Positions 46,386 to 57,959 of a stretch of DNA of 64,000 bases are shown in pieces. Within the stretch, counting starts at the first letter, position 1. Every line of letters begins with the position of its first letter. The DNA is from Aradus depressus (Eukaryota > Arthropoda > Insecta > Hemiptera > Aradidae): contig OY759223.1 of NCBI GenBank assembly GCA_963662175.1, positions 10,890,249 through 10,954,248 on the forward strand, in the 5' to 3' direction. The translations under genes and the position numbers were made by a program. The notes under the pieces were generated by a model. The model ran no database searches. It was not told the origin of the DNA and saw only the letters and a program-made list of their open reading frames with translations.

Positions 46386-46838
46386 ATTTTCACAAAGTAG
46401 ACCTGGAATCAGTTCAATATTTAGATAATTAACAATTATTAATAAAAACTTATAAAAAATTTTGAGAAGGGAAAGAAATTTATCTGTAAGCGTGGTTGGT
46501 ATAGAGTTTACATTCTTTGGGGGGCTATAATTTTTGTCAAATTGATCCCATCTTCAATCTGAGGAGTTATTGGCAATTGGAAATTTTATAAGGAACAATT
46601 TTGGTAAGAATTAATTTTTCGATAGGACTACTCGTTTTCGGGTAAATCAAGGAAACGCCTAAAAATATGTGTTTCAAAACTACATTCCAGCCTTTCTATC
46701 GAATTCACATAGGTACATACAATGCAATTTTTCTTTAATCGTTTATACAATCAGAGCGTCGAAAAACATTACATTCCAGTGAAAACGCGTCAACAAATTT
46801 TTTGACCGATTACTCAACCTCCCACTATATTCATTAGT
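46386..46838. other. AT-rich sequence with old dispersed repeats
   Basis: 46560-46660 is a diverged reverse match of 9960-10080; 46690-46830 matches 44740-44880. No gene seen. Confidence 0.55.
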
Positions 46839-47161
46839 GGCGCCGGTAGATAAGTGGTATGCGTGCTTGCTTACTGAGCTCAAGATCGCGGGTTCGAATC
46901 CCATCCAAGGCTCTTACGTTTATTTTTTCTAGGAGGTGAAATAAAGTTAAGCACGCCGTCCTTCGGATAGGACGTTAAGCGATGGTTCCGAGCCTCTACG
47001 ATGTCAGGTACTCGTTAAAAACACCTGCCCTAGGTGAATCTAGTTATCAAAATTTAGAACTCTCACAATAGAGCCGGGCTCATGTCCACAAGAGTGACGA
47101 AAGAGCGCTCTGGTAGCGATATGACCTTGTAGTTAATGCCCGGGCATGAGTCATAATGACT
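46839..47161 (+). mobile_element. SINE-1, full length
   Basis: tRNA-like head GGCGCCGGTAGATAAGTGGT with A-box-like TAGATAAGTGGTA and a clear B box GGTTCGAATCC (46891-46901); body with GCACGCCGTCCTTCGGAT and GATGTCAGGTACTCG; 3' end GCCCGGGCATGAGTCATAA. This is one of the two best copies and defines the family (about 330 bp). Pol III transcription is expected for the class, not shown. Confidence 0.92.
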
Positions 47162-47189
47162 AACTATATTAATATTATTTTAGGTTAGG

Positions 47190-47525
47190 TTTTATGACTC
47201 ATGCCCGGGCTTTAACTACGAGGTCATATCGCCTACTACCAGAGCGCTCTATCGTCCTTCTGGTGGACATGAGCCCGACTCTACTGTGGGAGTCCTAAAT
47301 TTTGCCTACCCTAAATTTTTATTCACCTAGGGTAAGGGGTCTTTAACGAGTACCTGACATCGTACAGGCTCGAGACCATCGCTTAACGTCCCATCCGAAG
47401 GACGGCGTGCTTATAAGTTTATTTTACCTCCCAGATAAAATAAACTAAGGCCCTCGGTCGGGCTACGAACCCACAACCTTGAGCTCAGAAGTCAAGCACG
47501 CATACCACTGAGCTACCGGCGCCCT
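47190..47525 (-). mobile_element. SINE-1, full length, tail-to-tail with the previous copy
   Basis: Complement of the family consensus from ATGACTCATGCCCGGGCTTT to CTACCGGCGCC. It lies 28 bp after a plus-strand copy, so the two 3' ends face each other and form a long imperfect inverted repeat. Confidence 0.92.
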
Positions 47526-47559
47526 CTATATTATTTTATATTAGGTATGTATTTTATAA

Positions 47560-48395
47560 AAATAGTAATTTTTTAAAGAAATTTTCCCATTAATTAGGCT
47601 GTTATTAAAGTTTTTATGTAAAACCTCCCCCCTAGTACCCCCTTCCCTTTGGTCGATCTGTCTGAAAAACAATACGTGTCGTCGTTAGAGGGTTCTGGAC
47701 TCACGTATAAAATTTCTTCTCGATACATTCATTCTATCGGGAGTTATCGCGTTCACAGACACACAGAGGTTTGTATACCTTTTTTTTTTCGTAATCCTAT
47801 TGTATAATTAATAAAAACCTTATTGGCCACAACACGATGCCATTTCAGTTAACAATAATTTTGTATGAGTGATGATGATGGCTTTGTTACGCAGCCATTG
47901 TTTCACAAACAAGAGAAGCTGCGGTTCACCACTAGGTTTGTTTGTATTTAAAAAACAACCTCAATACAAAGAAAAGGTTTTTTTTTGTTTGTTTGTTCCG
48001 TCAGACCGGATAATAAAAAACAAATAAGCGAATTAGTTTATTTTCTCAATGTTAATTAAACATGGGAGAACTGATCAGTCTAGTTAATCTGACTACTAGT
48101 AACACAATTATATATAGTTATAACCTCTTATAATAATTTCTTTATCTAAAAAACTTTAGGAATAGTGTAGTCATTTTCAAAGAATTTGTTTAAACAATAT
48201 ATTTGTGTTATGACAGGGAATAAATTGGTAAGTCTAAATTCGTAACTTTTCAGGGTAGAACTTTTTTACTTTTGCATAAATCGTGTAAATACAGTTTTTG
48301 GAATAAATAAATTATGTTTGCATCATTATTAATCATGTACCTTCTAAATCTATAGGAGTGAATAAAAATGAATATTGTTAATCCTTTCTCTTAGT
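47560..48395. other. Modular repeat piece and AT-rich sequence
   Basis: 47560-47790 carries reverse-oriented modules (AATACGTGTCGTCGTTAGAG, TTCTATCGGGAGTTATCG). The remainder is AT-rich with nothing recognised. Confidence 0.6.
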
Positions 48396-48482
48396 TACCT
48401 AATCATTCCCCATCACTTACCTAATTATTGACCACACTTACCTAATTTTTATCCACACTTACCTAATTATTAACCATACTTT
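48396..48482 (+). repeat. Short tandem repeat, about 21-bp unit
   Basis: Four copies of ACTTACCTAATTATTGACCA with small changes. Confidence 0.8.
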
Positions 48483-48854
48483 TTGAAATACTCGTGAATG
48501 ATGCCTCTCTAAAGTTGGTTTAACCGAAAACACCCTCTTCACTTGGAATAGTCGGCCGTAGTAAATAAATGGTTAAATGCAGTTATCACGTGAATGATTC
48601 CTCAAAGAAGTAGATTAAGTTGATTTAACCGAGAACATACACAATTTTACAAGATACCAAAAAACCCATATCTTTATAATTCCGAAAGTATTAGAGTTCT
48701 GAGCTCCCAATTTCTTCACAGTGTGCAGATGGTTTGGAAGTTGATCACAGTACACTTAACTCATTTCGACCATTTTACGACTTAACAACTTACTCATAGA
48801 TATTGTATTATACTAATTATATATTAACAGAGAGAAAGTTTGTTATCACTATTG
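48483..48854. other. AT-rich unique-looking sequence
   Basis: No gene or repeat recognised. Confidence 0.5.
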
Positions 48855-49250
48855 TGACTCATGCCCGGGCTTCAACTACGAGGTCATATCGCCTCCAGAG
48901 CACTCTTTCGTCCCTCTGGTGGACATGAATTTTGACTTCCTAGTTTTATTTACCTAGAATAAGGGCCTTTGAATAGTACGTAACATTGTACAGGCTCGAA
49001 ACCATAGCTTAACTTTATGAATCATGCCCGGGCTTTAATACGAGGTCATATCGCCTAACTATCAGAGCGCTCTTTCGTCACTCTGGTGGACATGAGCCCG
49101 CCTACTACGGGAGTCCTAAATTTTGCCTATCCTAAATTTATATTCACCCATGGGCAGGGGTCTTTAACGAGTATCTGACATTGTACAGGCTCGGGACCAT
49201 CGCTTAATGTCCCATCCGAAGGACGGCGTGCTTAAGTTTATTTTATATTA
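48855..49250 (-). mobile_element. Two tandem SINE-1 fragments
   Basis: A first minus-strand fragment (48855-49015; CATGCCCGGGCTTCAACTAC to ACCATAGCTTAAC) is followed directly by a second (49018-49250; ATGAATCATGCCCGGGCTTT to GGACGGCGTGCTTAAG). Both lack the tRNA-like head, as if one inserted beside the other or the pair arose by unequal exchange. Confidence 0.82.
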
Positions 49251-49329
49251 GTCTCGTAGTTATTAGCGATTGAATTCTGACGGTATTTTGTAACACAAGA
49301 AAATTTGACCGGCTATCACTGTGCTTAAC

Positions 49330-50060
49330 GAGCGAATAGACATTTTCACGTCAAAATTAATATGTGTAGCCATTGTAAGATTTTAATATTTTGCATATCA
49401 AAAATTCAGTGTCAATACGTTCATTCTATCAGGAGTTATTGCATTCTCAGAAATAAATGTGTTTTTTTTTGTAATTTTTTTGCGGAATTAAGGTTGGGAA
49501 AACATGAAATTCAGGTGAAAAAACATCGACGTTTGACGAGAACGTAAAATTTGCGTTTTCGCTCTCCCTCCAAAGCCTTCGCCCGTTTGGGCAAAAACTT
49601 ACATAGTGGCTTCTGATGATCCTAATAGTAAATTTTGTGTCGATACATTCATTACATCGGTAGTTATAAGGGCAATTGAGTCGACCCTCCCTTCTCTTGT
49701 CCCTTCGACCGATTTCGTAGAAAATAATAGGCGCCATCTTTATACGGTTTTGAATTTACCTATGAAATTCCGTCTCGAGCTATTATTTTTGTGTTAGGCT
49801 TCCCCCGTAATTCCCTTCTCTTTGCGCCGATTTGGCTGAAAATCAATAGGTGTCGTCCTTAGAGGGTTCTGGATACACATATAAAATGTCATGTAGACAC
49901 CATAATTCTTTTGGGAGTTATCTTGTTAATGAACACACACAAACATTTTGTTTTTTCATTTGTTGAATCAATAGGTCAAAAATTATATATTTCCGTTAAA
50001 AACTCCGCATCGAATTTCTGACCGATTAGATAACCTTTTCTATACTCTATATAGCTGGGA
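49330..50060 (-). repeat. Modular AT-rich dispersed repeat, long copy
   Basis: Several modules in series: GTCGATACATTCATTACATC, CATATAAAATGTCATGTAGA, CGAATTTCTGACCGATTAGA. One of the longest uninterrupted copies in the window. Short open frames in it (for example 49447-49737) have no family resemblance. Confidence 0.65.
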
Positions 50061-50319
50061 CAGTAAAAAACCGAAAAAAATATCCTGTTTTCTCATTTGT
50101 GAAGAGACGGTATATTTTTGACATCTACCCCAGGAAAACACAAATGTTTCCCCTCCGCATATCCTAAATAAATACGTAGAAGAATTGTGGACTAGACAGA
50201 CTTCTTGTCAGGGGACAACTTTAAGATTATTTCAATAGAAAATATCTTGTCATATCTTAGTTGGATGAGGAGAAAAAACTCAAGACCTCAAAAAACTGCC
50301 TGTTCTTTATTATGACTCT

Positions 50320-50431
50320 TGCCTGGACTTAAACTATGAGGTCATATCGCCAACTATTAGAGCGCTTTTTCGTCGTTCTTGTGGACATGAGAATAACTCC
50401 ATTGTGGGAGTCCTAAATATAGCCTACCCAG
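50320..50431 (-). mobile_element. SINE-1 3' fragment
   Basis: Diverged GACTCTTGCCTGGACTTAAA to GGGAGTCCTAAATATAGCCT; only the last third of the element. Confidence 0.65.
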
Positions 50432-51365
50432 TTTCGAGAAGAAATTCGATGCTTTCAACGGAATATCACGTTTTCCTATCACCTCCTGGTTTCAAACATT
50501 AGTTTGAGAACACGATAAGTCCCGATAGAATGAATGTATCGACAAGAAATTTTATATGTGGACCCAGAACCCTCTAAGGACGACATCTATTCATTTTCAT
50601 TCAAATCGGCCAACGGGAAGGGGGGGATTAGAGGAGAGGCTTAACGCTTTAATAACAGCTGATAATAATGATAGTATTGACATAAAATTTTATATGTGTG
50701 ATTATCGTATCGATTTTCTGATAACTGCCGTCGTATGTGTAAATGAAAGTATCGACACAATATTATGAGGATTCAGAAGCCACAATTAACTAAATATTGA
50801 GTTACAGCCCAAACGTGGTATCAAATGAAATGCATCGAAGTCCTTAAAGTGAATCTAGGTTGAGTTGTTTGAAATTTTCAAAATGGAGGGCGTTTGAAGC
50901 GATAAAGAAGCAATGACCCACCTGGCTATGGACCCATGCCATTGAAGAACCATAAATACTCTGCTTCTGCCCATGAAGGGACCTTCCAATGGTACCTGCA
51001 GACATAGCACTCTTAGCACACGACATCATCGCTTCTTGGCATTAATGCCCCTTCTCGATGCCAGTTCATGGCATTAATGCTTTTCTCAATGCCAATTTAT
51101 TGTTCCATGTTATCAGCTGGGCTCCAATCATTAGAGCTTACGTAATGGTTGAAAAATGCCATGTTGAGTTTTGAATTTTTAAGGAAGTACTAAAACCGCA
51201 AGAAAATCCGAGATCGAGTTTAAACGGATTTTCATGTTTCAAGGTCCCCTGAATACGTTTTGACCATTTTTGCGGTGATGTATGTCTGTGGGTATGTGAA
51301 TGGAGCTTTGTGAGATCCTTAAGGCAGAAACGATTTAGCTATGAACTTACGAATTGATGTTACGT
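50432..51365. repeat. Modular repeat and older dispersed pieces
   Basis: 50432-50800 carries plus-oriented modules (GATAGAATGAATGTATCGAC, CCAGAACCCTCTAAGGACGA). 51030-51110 has a small inverted repeat around TGGCATTAATGC. 51150-51330 matches, in diverged form, 9650-9800 and 32785-32990. Confidence 0.55.
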
Positions 51366-52180
51366 AGATGCGCTAACTAGCTGGAATATGAGTTATCGAA
51401 GGCTTCTGGGTTTGCGAGATACATGCCGAAAACCACTCTAATATTTCGTTTTGAATCCCATTCTTCCAGAAATGGCGTGAAGAGACTCGGACAGCAAGAC
51501 GGAGGGATGCCAATCCTCGCCCACCCTCTTGACCATGGCAGAACGTGTCCGTATCCATAGGAAGAGCAAGCACAGGAGCCGCAACCGTCTACGAGTGCGG
51601 CGAGCTCGAGCGGCGCAGGGCTGACTGGCAATGAAGGTAGACGACGAGACCAGCCCATTCAGCATCCACCATCCAGGGTACAACCAACTAATGTGGGACC
51701 ACAGCCAGAGCAGATTACGCACCCGAGTACCACAGGCACTGGGAGTTGGCTACAGTGCGGTTCAAATCCGACTTCATCGATAACGAGTTTGAAAATCGAC
51801 AGAAAGATTTGAAGCCAGCAACTGCAGACGTGGAGCGATTTCTGCAGGGGCCGTTTCCAGGAGAGAATACAGCCAAATTTAAGCTCTACCGAACTGCTTG
51901 AAAGCGCGCAAGCATCAACAGGCGCCACCTATGAGCAAGTACCCTCTGTACCCTATCCATTTTCCCAAGTCTGATAGAGTAGATAGTGTATTTGTTTACG
52001 TCATTTCTGTACCATAGTGCTCATACACCCTCTGCAGCATAATACGTTTCATGTACCCCACTGCGGCTGCGTCTCCGTTACAGCCTGGATATTATTTCAA
52101 TCAATGTCAATAGAGTTTTTTTTAATTAAAAAGGATAAAAATAAAAATAAATAAATATATATTTAATATAGAGGTTGGCT
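51366..52180. other. GC-balanced unknown block, possible transposon ORF remnant
   Basis: 51470-51960 has clearly higher GC than its surroundings and overlapping open frames on both strands, which is what a decayed transposon coding region looks like. No motif was recognised in any frame, so no product is named. Confidence 0.4.
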
Positions 52181-52885
52181 GTTTTCGTGGTCGGGTTAGG
52201 GCGGTGTGCAAGATCTTCAAGAGTTAGCGTGCTTGCCTACTAAACTCAACATTTATTTCTCAATTCACGGCCCGGACTAGTTCCCTTGTTAACTACAACA
52301 TTGAATGTCTGAAAAAGCCATTTCGGACTAGAACAGTCTATACGTTTGTCTGTTTAGTACACTTCAGTTCTCCATTTAAGCCCCACCTATGATATTAGCC
52401 ATTGAGAATGGTTCCCAATCTGCAAACTCCCTCACTGCGGATTATGAAGATATTAAACCTGGATTAGTAACTGCGTTCCTATTGAATCTTTTCATCCCAT
52501 ACAGGCCATTCAGAGTCCCCCCAATCTATATCACAGTTTCAAAACACCACTCCCTTAAAATTCAACAAATTTTCTTCCTTTATTTTATTACAAAACAAGC
52601 AAATTATATTATATTCATAGTGAAAGGAGGACAATGACCCCATTTGGAAAAAAAGTAGTGGGTGAATCACCGGTTATGTACTTCCCCAGGATGAATCAGT
52701 AGTTGACATTTTTGTTTTTTACTTTCCCAGCTGTATGAAGTATAGGGGAAGTTATGTAATCGGTCAAATATTCGATGTGGTGTTTTCAACGGGAGTTCAT
52801 GTTTTCCGACCTCTATATTCCAAATATGAAAAAAAAAATTCAATGTCAGCGAGTCTATCAGGTGCAGAGAAACATTTAACCCTTT
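52181..52885. other. AT-rich sequence with modular repeat piece
   Basis: 52660-52840 carries the module TATAGGGGAAGTTATGTAAT. The rest shows no gene; frame 52389-52637 is unsupported. Confidence 0.55.
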
Positions 52886-52888
52886 TCG

Positions 52889-53460
52889 GTCCTATGCCGA
52901 CCTGGGACCGGCGGAAACAGGTTTTTTATAGAATCTAGTTGGTCTACCCATCGCCAGTCCTACTGGTCCTTTGACGAGCTGGGACCGGCATAAACAGGTT
53001 TTTCATTGAATATAGTTGGACTACCCATCGCCAGTCCTACTGGTCCTTTGACGACTTGGGACAGGCATAAACAGGTTTTTCACTTAATCTAGTTGGTCTA
53101 CCCATCGCCAGTCCTACTGGTCCTTTGACGAGCTGGGACCGGCATAAACAGGTTTTTAATTGAATCTAGTTGGTCTACCCATCGCCAGTCCTACTGGTCC
53201 TTTGAGGAGCTGGGACCGGCATAAACAGGTTTTTCATTGAATCTAGTTGGTCTACCCATCGCCAGTCCTACTGGTCCTTTGACGAGCTGGGACCGGCATA
53301 AATAGGTTTTTCATTCAATCTAGTTGGTCAACCCATCGCCAGTCCTACTGGTCCTTTGACGAGTTGGGACCGGCATAAACAGGTCTTTCATTGAATCTAG
53401 TTGATCTACCCATCACCAGTCCTACTGGTCCTTTGACGAGCTGGGACCGGCATAAACAAA
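52889..53460 (+). repeat. 77-bp tandem array, eight copies
   Basis: Unit: GGTCCTTTGACGAGCTGGGA, CCGGCATAAACAGGTTTTTC, then TCTAGTTGGTCTACCCATCG and CCAGTCCTACT. Unit starts near 52889, 52965, 53042, 53119, 53196, 53273, 53350 and 53427. Copies are highly similar, suggesting recent expansion. Confidence 0.93.
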
Positions 53461-53468
53461 TGTTGCCT

Positions 53469-53585
53469 AATCAGGTTTATTCACTTCGGGTAGGGGTCTT
53501 TAACGAGTACTTGACATCGCAAAGGCTCAGGACCATCATCTCAAACGAAGGACAGCTTGCTCAAGGTTACCCCTGAGCTACCGAA
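53469..53585. mobile_element. SINE-1 fragment at the end of the 77-bp array
   Basis: Contains GGTAGGGGTCTTTAACGAGT, ACTTGACATCGCAAAGGCTC and the rearranged head end ACCCCTGAGCTACCG, reading as a minus-strand SINE-1. Confidence 0.7.
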
Positions 53586-54400
53586 GCTCACTTCTATATT
53601 AAATATTCGCATGCAACTTATATGATATGTGTCTTATTTGATATGTATCTTATTTTAGTTATCATAAACCGATTGCAATACTTTTATACAAAAATGAATT
53701 GAACTAAATAAATATTGATACATTAAACTTGTGCTCCAAAAATTTCAGTGAACTTAGACACAAACTCGTTTTTTTTTACATACAGAAATCAATGAAGAGA
53801 AAATTTGGCTTTATAAGAGTCAAAAAGAGTACTTGAGTCAATATATTTTGTTAGAGGGATGACGGAGAGGATCAGTTGAAGGGAAAGGAGAAAACGGGGG
53901 GGTAATTTAAAGGCGGGAAAAACCGTCTGCTGGAAAGAGGCGGGGGCGGGGAAATTGCCCGGGAACAAGTTTATCCTGAGATGTTGTCATTTCGAGTTTT
54001 TCCCCGGGAGAAGTGTGAGAAGAGCCATTTAGAGGGAAACAGCTCCGCCATAGCGTCTCCACTCTCCAAGGCGACAGATCGGCAGACGAGGCAATCAGGG
54101 ACAATACTCCGGTCTTGTTACCTTGAAAGGTACATACTCGTGTATCACAATAATGGAGGTAGGCGTTAATATCGTTATTGCTAGACTTTCTCCAATAATA
54201 ACCAATGAAATTGTTATTACAGAAGGAAATTGCTATTATACTAATGAAATGGTTATTATAAATCAATCGGACTATATATATTATAGATAATCGGATAGAT
54301 ATTTCGATTATGCCCAAAACTTTCTTCATTTGACAGCTCGTAACACAATATTTTATTATGTTTACTTAACTTGCACAAAAAAAAAAAAAAGAAAACTTTT
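53586..54400. other. Unannotated stretch with a GC-rich block
   Basis: 53860-54160 is GC-rich with several open frames on both strands but no recognised motif. The rest is AT-rich. Confidence 0.45.
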
Positions 54401-54405
54401 ATAAT

Positions 54406-54618
54406 TTGAGAAATCTGGCACAAAAAGTTGTGAGCACTTTTGGATCAACTTACACCTGCGAGGCGTTTTTTTCGAAAATGAAATTTACCAAACATAAATC
54501 ACGCTCGAACTTAACGGACAAAAACCTGCAACATCAATTACGATGTACAAATACACGCATTGAGATCGACTGGCAAAAGCTAAGTGAAAGAGTTGATAAT
54601 CAAATAGGTAATTGAATA
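54406..54618 (+). pseudogene. hAT-type transposase C-terminal fragment
   Basis: 69 codons: TFGSTYTCEAFFSKMKFTKH and KSRSNLTDKNLQHQLRCTNT. Y-x-CE-x-x-FSKMK...R..L(T/S)D..L...LR is the C-terminal dimerisation region shared by hAT transposases and the domesticated GTF2IRD2/ZBED-like proteins of animals. Whether it is a transposon scrap or the last exon of a host gene cannot be decided here; A-rich DNA before it and satellite after it favour a scrap. Confidence 0.75.
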
Positions 54619-54699
54619 AATTAAATATTATTCGATCATTTCATTATTATATTATCTAAGTTTATATGTATAAATAATAATAAAAACAATAATAATATT

Positions 54700-56580
54700 C
54701 CCATCGAAAAATTTGTTTTTATACGAAATAAATAAAATTAAAAAGATGAAAAATAAAGCACTTTTTTTATTGAACACTTAAATAGTCCAATTCCATTTTA
54801 TTTCGTTTACTTAATTTGCGCAAAAACGGTGCGCCCCATCGAAAAATTTGTTTTTATACAAACTACATAAATAAAATTAAAAAGATGAAAAATAATTTTT
54901 TTTTATTTTGAACACTTATATTGTCTAATTTCATTTTATTATGTTTACTTAATTGCACAAAAACTGCGCTCCATTGAACAATTTGTTTTTATACAAAGTA
55001 AATAAAATTAGAAAGATGAAAAATAAAATACTTTTTTTTTTGAACACTTATATTGTCTAATTTCATTTTATTATGTTTACTTAATTGCACAAAAACTGCG
55101 CTCCATTGAACAATTTGTTTTTATACAAAGTAAATAAAATTAGAAAGATGAAAAATAATTTTTTTTTTTTTTTGAACACTTATATTGTCTAATTTCATTT
55201 TATTATGTTTACTTAATTGCACAAAAACTGCGCTCCATTGAACAATTTGTTTTTATACAAAGTAAATAAAATTAGAAAGATGAAAAATAATTTTTTTTTT
55301 TTTTTTGAACACTTATATTGTCTAATTTCATTTTATTATGTTTACTTAATTGCACAAAAACTGCGCTCCATTGAACAATTTGTTTTTATACAAAGTAAAT
55401 AAAATTAGAAAGATGAAAAATAAATTACTTTTTTTTTGAACACTTATATTGTCTAATTTCATTTTATTATGTTTACTTAATTGCACAAAAACTGTGCTCC
55501 ATTGAACAATTTGTTTTTATACAAAGTAAATAAAATTAGAAAGATGAAAAATAATTTTTTTTTTTTTTTTGAACACTTATATTGTCTAATTTCATTTTAT
55601 TATGTTTACTTAATTGCACAAAAACTGTGCTCCATTGAACAATTTGTTTTTATACAAAGTAAATAAAATTAGAAAGATGAAAAATAATTTTTTTTTTTTT
55701 TTTGAACACTTATATTGTCTAATTTCATTTTATTATGTTTACTTAATTGCACAAAAACTGCGCTCCATTGAACAATTTGTTTTTATACAAAGTAAATAAA
55801 ATTAGAAAGATGAAAAATAAATTTTTTTTTTTTTTTGAACACTTATATTGTCTAATTTCATTTTATTATGTTTACTTAATTGCACAAAAACTGCGCTCCA
55901 TTGAACAATTTGTTTTTATACAAAGTAAATAAAATTAGAAAGATGAAAAATAATTTTTTTTTTTTTTTTTGAACACTTATATTGTCTAATTTCATTTTAT
56001 TATGTTTACTTAATTGCACAAAAACTGCGCTCCATTGAACAATTTGTTTTTATACAAAGTAAATAAAATTAGAAAGATGAAAAATAATTTTTTTTTTTTT
56101 TTTGAACACTTATATTGTCTAATTTCATTTTATTATGTTTACTTAATTGCACAAAAACTGCGCTCCATTGAACAATTTGTTTTTATACAAAGTAAATAAA
56201 ATTAGAAAGATGAAAAATAAATTTTTTTTTTTTTTTGAACACTTATATTGTCTAATTTCATTTTATTATGTTTACTTAATTGCACAAAAACTGCGCTCCA
56301 TTGAACAATTTGTTTTTATACAAAGTAAATAAAATTAGAAAGATGAAAAATAATTTTTTTTTTTTTTTTTTGAACACTTATATTGTCTAATTTCATTTTA
56401 TTATGTTTACTTAATTGCACAAAAACTGTGCTCCATTGAACAATTTGTTTTTATACAAAGTAAATAAAATTAGAAAGATGAAAGATAAATTTTTTTTTTT
56501 TTTGAACACTTATATTGTCTAATTCCACATTTATGTACATGTATGTGGAATTAGACAATATAAGTGTTCAATAAAAAAGT
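54700..56580 (+). repeat. 133-bp satellite carrying a PLE-type terminus, about 14 copies
   Basis: Unit: TGAACACTTATATTGTCTAA, TTTCATTTTATTATGTTTAC, TTAATTGCACAAAAACTGCG, CTCCATTGAACAATTTGTTT, then ATACAAAGTAAATAAAATTA, GAAAGATGAAAAATAA and a T run of 8-20. Inner units are nearly identical; the T run is the most variable part. The word AACACTTATATTGTCTAAT is the complement of the PLE-type tail (AGACAATATAAGTGTT at 43557). The array ends in an inverted copy of that tail (56545-56580). Repeated 61-codon frames are by-products. Confidence 0.93.
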
Positions 56581-57089
56581 ACTTTATTTACTAGTATTTC
56601 ATATAATGTATTATCGATACGTGTTGCCCTCATGGGGTTCTGATTTTTTTTTTCAATATTTGGAATCAAGAAGTCGGAAAATATGAAATTCCGTTGAAAA
56701 ATCAGCCTCAACTTGGTATAGCTGAGGGTTGTCCTTTGACACTAGCAGGTAGCCTACTTCGTTAGCTAAGGTATATAACGTGTGAACATGTGAATTTAAG
56801 GTTGAAACTTACTGGGAGCTGGCCACGGCTTTCTGACTGCACTGCACTCTGGCCGGAAAGTGGAACATTAACTTTTACCACTCCCAATAAAACCAGGGTC
56901 CGTGGAGGGTCGTTCCGACTTCCAGACTCACTCTCCTCACCAACTTTATTATTTAGTCTTAAGTTCAGTGGTGGTGGAATTCACCAAATAGGCTTGTACA
57001 CCGCTTTATGTCCACCCATAAAGATTACCTTCCCCAACGTACAACTCTCAAATGTTACCCTAATTAGGACTTGAGTCTCTACCTTAATT
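56581..57089. other. Modular repeat piece, then unknown GC-balanced sequence
   Basis: 56640-56700 has AATATGAAATTCCGTTGAAA of the modular repeat. 56790-57074 is an open frame with balanced GC, but shows no recognised domain or splice pattern. Confidence 0.4.
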
Positions 57090-57114
57090 TCTCATTGTAA
57101 AAGATTAAAGATTG

Positions 57115-57430
57115 CTGTATTGGTGGCGGTGGAGGTGGATGTAGAGGTAGAAGAGGTTGTACTGGTGGAGGTGGATGTAGAGGTGGAAGTGGCTGTATTG
57201 GTGGAGGTGGATGTAGAGGTGGAAGTGGCTGTATTGGTGGAGGTGGATGTAGAGGTGGAGGGTATTGGTGGCGGTGGAGGTGGATGTAGAGGTAGAAGAG
57301 GCTGTATTGGTGGCGGTGGATGTAGAGGTGGAGGAGGCTGTATTGCCAGGGGTGGAGTGGATGTAGCGGTAGAAGAGGCTGAAGTGGTGGAAATGGAGGT
57401 AAAAGTGGAAGAGGCAATATTGGTAGCGAT
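57115..57430 (+). repeat. GGTGGA-type low-complexity array
   Basis: Imperfect repeats of GGTGGAGGTGGATGTAGAGG and GGAAGTGGCTGTATTGGTGG; a further piece at 57575-57670. Open frames on both strands result from the hexamer-like period and are not genes. Confidence 0.85.
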
Positions 57431-57543
57431 GGAGATGGAGGAAATAGAGGAAGAACAACCCAAACTGTTCGTGAGGCGAGATCGCAGAACAAGTGGGAGG
57501 ACTGCAGACAGCCGGTGGTCGCCCTGGCGCCCCATCGTACTAC

Positions 57544-57827
57544 AGGAGGTCGGCAACCTAAAAAAAAAGCGATGGAGATGGAGGCAGAAGTTGAAGAGAC
57601 TGTACTAGTGGCGGTGGAGATGGAGACAGGAGGAGACTGTACTAGTGGCGGTGGAGATGTAGGTGGGATTTAGTGGAGGATGCTCTGTTTTCTCTACCTT
57701 TAAGAAATAAAGCTTTATTTGCAAATAAATCTGCAGTTTCAATCTACAAAAAGTAATTTTACGGTTTCCTCGCGGACCACGCCAGAGGCTTAAAGAGCCC
57801 AGGGAGTTACCGACCCCTGATATAAGC
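57544..57827. mobile_element. Possible hAT-type MITE
   Basis: Left end CAGGAGGTCGGCAACCT and, on the other strand, right end CAGGGGTCGGTAACTCCC resemble the CAGGGGTCGGCAACC termini common to many hAT elements. An 8-bp target duplication is not evident, so this is tentative. It encloses part of the GGTGGA-type repeat. Confidence 0.4.
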
Positions 57828-57959
57828 GATACATTATCTGAGAGCCATCTTTGGATTCCAAAGATGGATTCCAAAGTTTGGAAAAAGCCTCTGAAAGTCT
57901 TTTTGCGTAGTATCATCACTAGAGGGAGGTCTGACACACTTCCCCACCCCTAAGCTTGT

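Noticed and set aside
46839..46915. tRNA gene-like sequence with B box
   Set aside because: It is the head of SINE-1; followed by the SINE body, and the cloverleaf is not maintained.
51373..51928. Overlapping frames on the minus strand and GC-rich plus-strand frames
   Set aside because: No recognised family in any frame; kept only as an unknown block.
52889..53460. CRISPR-like array
   Set aside because: The whole 77-bp unit is repeated, so no unique spacers exist.
55217..56332. Repeated 61-codon frames beginning MHKNCAPLNN
   Set aside because: One per unit of the 133-bp satellite; repeats of non-coding DNA with a poly-T tract read as phenylalanine.
56790..57074. 94-codon plus-strand frame
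   Set aside because: No domain, no splice pattern, no relation to neighbours.
57079..57608. Frames of up to 162 codons on both strands
   Set aside because: GGTGGA-type low-complexity array; composition explained by the repeat.
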